DNA of 64,000 nt, from positions 2,823,446 to 2,887,445 of the forward strand of contig NZ_CP045997.1 in the NCBI RefSeq assembly GCF_010233585.1, read 5' to 3'. Made by a program: the position numbers and the translations under genes. The notes beneath the pieces are model-generated. The model was not told the origin of the DNA. It saw only the letters and a list, made by a program, of their open reading frames with translations, and ran no database searches. Of the stretch, positions 62,666 through 64,000 are shown piece by piece. Each line of letters starts with the position of its first letter. The first letter of the stretch is position 1. The stretch comes from Spirosoma endbachense (lineage in GTDB: Bacteria; Bacteroidota; Bacteroidia; Cytophagales; Spirosomataceae).

Positions 62666-62698
62666 CAAAAAAAGTCTCTGACCTTGCGATCAGAGACT
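62666..62698 (-). terminator. rRNA operon terminator after 5S
   Basis: Read on the minus strand, a perfect 9-bp stem agtctctga/tcagagact with an 8-nt loop is followed by TTTTTTTGTGTGT. It lies about 10 bp after the 3' end of the 5S rRNA sequence and should end the rRNA transcript. Confidence 0.85.
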
Positions 62699-62708
62699 CG
62701 ATTTCATC

Positions 62709-62798
62709 AGGTGGCACCTTCCTACTCTCCCACTTGTGACAGCAGTACCATCGGCAGTACGGGGCTTAACGGCTCTGTTCGAAATGGTAGAGGTACTA
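62709..62798 (-). rRNA. rrf: 5S rRNA, 3' part, interrupted by an insertion sequence
   Basis: The minus-strand sequence has the conserved 5S blocks: cctctaccatttcgaacagag, gccgttaagcccc, gccgatggtactgc, then gtgggagagtagg and the 3' ggtgccacc. Compared with E. coli 5S, the match begins near nt 25, so about 25 nt at the 5' end are missing. Those nucleotides would lie past the insertion sequence, beyond the right edge. The rest of the rRNA operon (23S, 16S) should also be there. This copy is therefore split. Confidence 0.85.
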
Positions 62799-62816
62799 GT
62801 ACTCTTCCAATTTAAT
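62799..62816. repeat. Left inverted repeat of the IS630-family element
   Basis: gtactcttccaatttaat, an exact inverted copy of 63980-63997, next to the TA duplication in the 5S rRNA gene. Confidence 0.9.
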
Positions 62817-62823
62817 CCTTACA

Positions 62824-63950
62824 TCAACTTGGATTACAAGCCGGATTCACCTGCTCATACCACCGCTTGAGTTTGGTTTCCGCTGTAACTGCGGTAAAAC
62901 TCCAATGCACCTTCACAGCAAGCTGGTTGCGCTCACTGACCCAAAGACTAACCTGACGCTCCAATTCTTCCAGACTACCAATGCGCCGATCCAAGCATTG
63001 GCGGGCTAGGGCCGAGAATTCGATCTCCGCTGCGTTCAGCCAAGATCCATGCTTTGGGGTATAATGAAACACCAATTTATGACTCAACAACCGGGCTTGG
63101 GCCAGCGGCAAATGCTCGTAAAAGGAACCGTATTTATGGGTATTCAAATTGTCCTGCACCAAGTCAATATACTCAACATCAGTATAGTAAGTGCTCACTA
63201 GTTCGTGCATGAACTCCGCATAATCGGCCTTTGTGCGTTGTTTGCGCACTTGAGTATAGCGTTGCCCGGTGTCCAGATCATACGCTAATAATACCACACA
63301 CGTTCCTTTTCTGGCATATTCGTTGTCCTCTTTAGCAGCTTTGCCTGGTTGAATGGGTAGGGCTGCTATCATTTCATCCAACAATTGACACGGTCGTTCA
63401 TCAAAGCATAATCGTGCCCGGCCCGGTGGGGTTGGCTGAGCATAAACGGCCAAAACGTTCTCCATTTTGGCTAGATATTCGCCGTCTACTTTCCCGATGC
63501 ACCATTGCTTTTTAAGCCAGGGCTTGAGTTTACTTTTTTTAGGGTTAAGCGTACCGATTCGTCATCAATGTGGATGTCGAGTTTGACTAACCGTTCATTA
63601 ATCAGGCTCGCTGTCCAACGAGTACGCCCATCAGGGGCCTCGCTACAGGCGATTTGAGTGATATGGGCCTCCACTTGCTGGGTCACTTTGCGGGGTTGGC
63701 CGGGTCGAGCTTTCTCCCCAATGGCTCTTTGCAGGCCCGTTTCCCGATAGCGTTTACGCAAGTTGAAGACTGTGGCCAGACTGATACCTAACGATTGGCT
63801 AATCTGAAAGGGGTGTTGGCCTTGATGGGAAAACTGCAAGGCTCTGGCTCGGGTCAACTTACGAGCAGCGTCTTTACCTTTACGAACGAGTTGGTCGAGC
63901 GTTGTGAGATCGGCTTCCGACAGCACAAACGGTTTAGCGATTTGGCCCAT
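62824..63950 (-). CDS. IS630-family transposase, two frames joined by -1 frameshifting
   Basis: Frame 1 (63950-63486, 154 residues from MGQIAKPFVLSEADLTTLD) carries the helix-turn-helix region (FQISQSLGISLATVFNLRKRYRE). Frame 2 (ATG at 63465, end 62824, 213 residues) carries the DDE catalytic domain: Asp in RLCFDERPC, Asp in LVQDNLNTH and Glu in LNAAEIEF. Without a shift, frame 1 ends at a TAG before it reaches this domain. At 63534-63540 the minus strand has seven A; reading one base back there joins LTLKK to SKLKPWLKKQWCIGKVDGEYL, the sequence expected between the two domains. Confidence 0.88.
63534..63540 (-). promoter_or_regulatory. A-AAA-AAA slippery heptamer in the transposase gene
   Basis: Seven consecutive A on the minus strand, in the frame arrangement A AAA AAA, exactly where a -1 slip connects the HTH and DDE reading frames. 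A typical signal for programmed frameshifting in insertion sequences. Confidence 0.7.
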
Positions 63951-63979
63951 GTCGGAAAGATAGCTACTTTTATCTAACC

Positions 63980-63997
63980 ATTAAATTGGAAGAGTAC
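63980..63997. repeat. Right inverted repeat of the IS630-family element
   Basis: attaaattggaagagtac, the exact reverse complement of the left end, next to TA at the right edge of the window. Confidence 0.9.
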
Positions 63998-64000
63998 TAG

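Larger units (their letters stand above)
62799..63997 (-). mobile_element. IS630-family insertion sequence, 1.2 kb, inside the 5S rRNA gene
   Basis: The ends gtactcttccaatttaat (62799-62816) and attaaattggaagagtac (63980-63997) are perfect 18-bp inverted repeats. Both sides are flanked by TA within CTAG (62797-62798 and 63998-63999), the TA duplication expected of IS630/Tc1-type transposition. It contains a two-frame transposase. Length about 1199 bp. Confidence 0.9.

Noticed and set aside
62501..62708. tRNA or other small RNA between the 153-aa gene and the 5S fragment
   Set aside because: I could not fold a cloverleaf; only the two terminators are clear.
1..64000. CRISPR arrays and prophage
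   Set aside because: No regularly spaced direct repeats and no phage structural or integrase genes were seen.

Overview
The window (about 50% GC) comes from a Bacteroidota chromosome, most likely a Spirosoma-like member of the Cytophagales. The evidence is a type IX secretion sorting domain, a fused CcoN-CcoO oxidase subunit, Bacteroidetes-type curli genes, a LytTR regulator, a planctomycete-like DUF1501/DUF1553 cluster and a Bacteroidetes -33/-7 promoter (TTG-N19-TAnnTTTG). The assignment rests on gene content only.

Left part (1-15 kb), surface and signalling. A truncated response regulator and an MscS channel are followed by a LytTR regulator that diverges from a curli operon: three curlin-repeat proteins, CsgE, CsgF and a CsgG with an extra C-terminal beta-rich domain. 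A lipoprotein with beta-propeller-like repeats, a TPR histidine kinase whose phospho-acceptor His position reads Asp, and a large FG-GAP/Ig protein with a T9SS tail follow.

Middle (15-35.6 kb), a low-oxygen and redox block. It holds D-lactate dehydrogenase, a Usp-like protein, alcohol dehydrogenase, a PAS histidine kinase overlapping a REC-cNMP-HTH response regulator, the cbb3 oxidase locus (ccoS, ccoNO, ccoQ, ccoP, ccoG, fixH, a SafE-like transporter), a fatty-acid desaturase, an MFS transporter, the copper ATPase ccoI divergent from hemN, and a universal stress protein. Then (35.8-45.9 kb) comes a four-gene minus-strand cluster of planctomycete-type proteins: SGNH hydrolase, HEAT/cytochrome c protein, DUF1549/LamG/DUF1553 protein and DUF1501 protein.

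Right part (47-62 kb), branched-chain amino acid synthesis on the plus strand: ilvD-ilvB-ilvN-ilvC-ilvA, then a nucleotidyltransferase with a broken HEPN partner and an AraC regulator, then leuC-leuD-cimA-like-leuB-leuA. A 29-bp double-palindrome module is shared by the ilvD and leuA control regions at identical internal spacing. leuA also has a good Bacteroidetes promoter, a possible Leu-containing leader peptide and a strong hairpin terminator before the gene, which looks like an attenuator. Most wide spacers in the cluster carry their own hairpin.

Right edge. The 3' part of a 5S rRNA gene (minus strand, the tail of an rRNA operon lying beyond the window) is interrupted by a 1.2-kb IS630-family element with 18-bp inverted ends, a TA duplication and an A7 frameshift site in its transposase.
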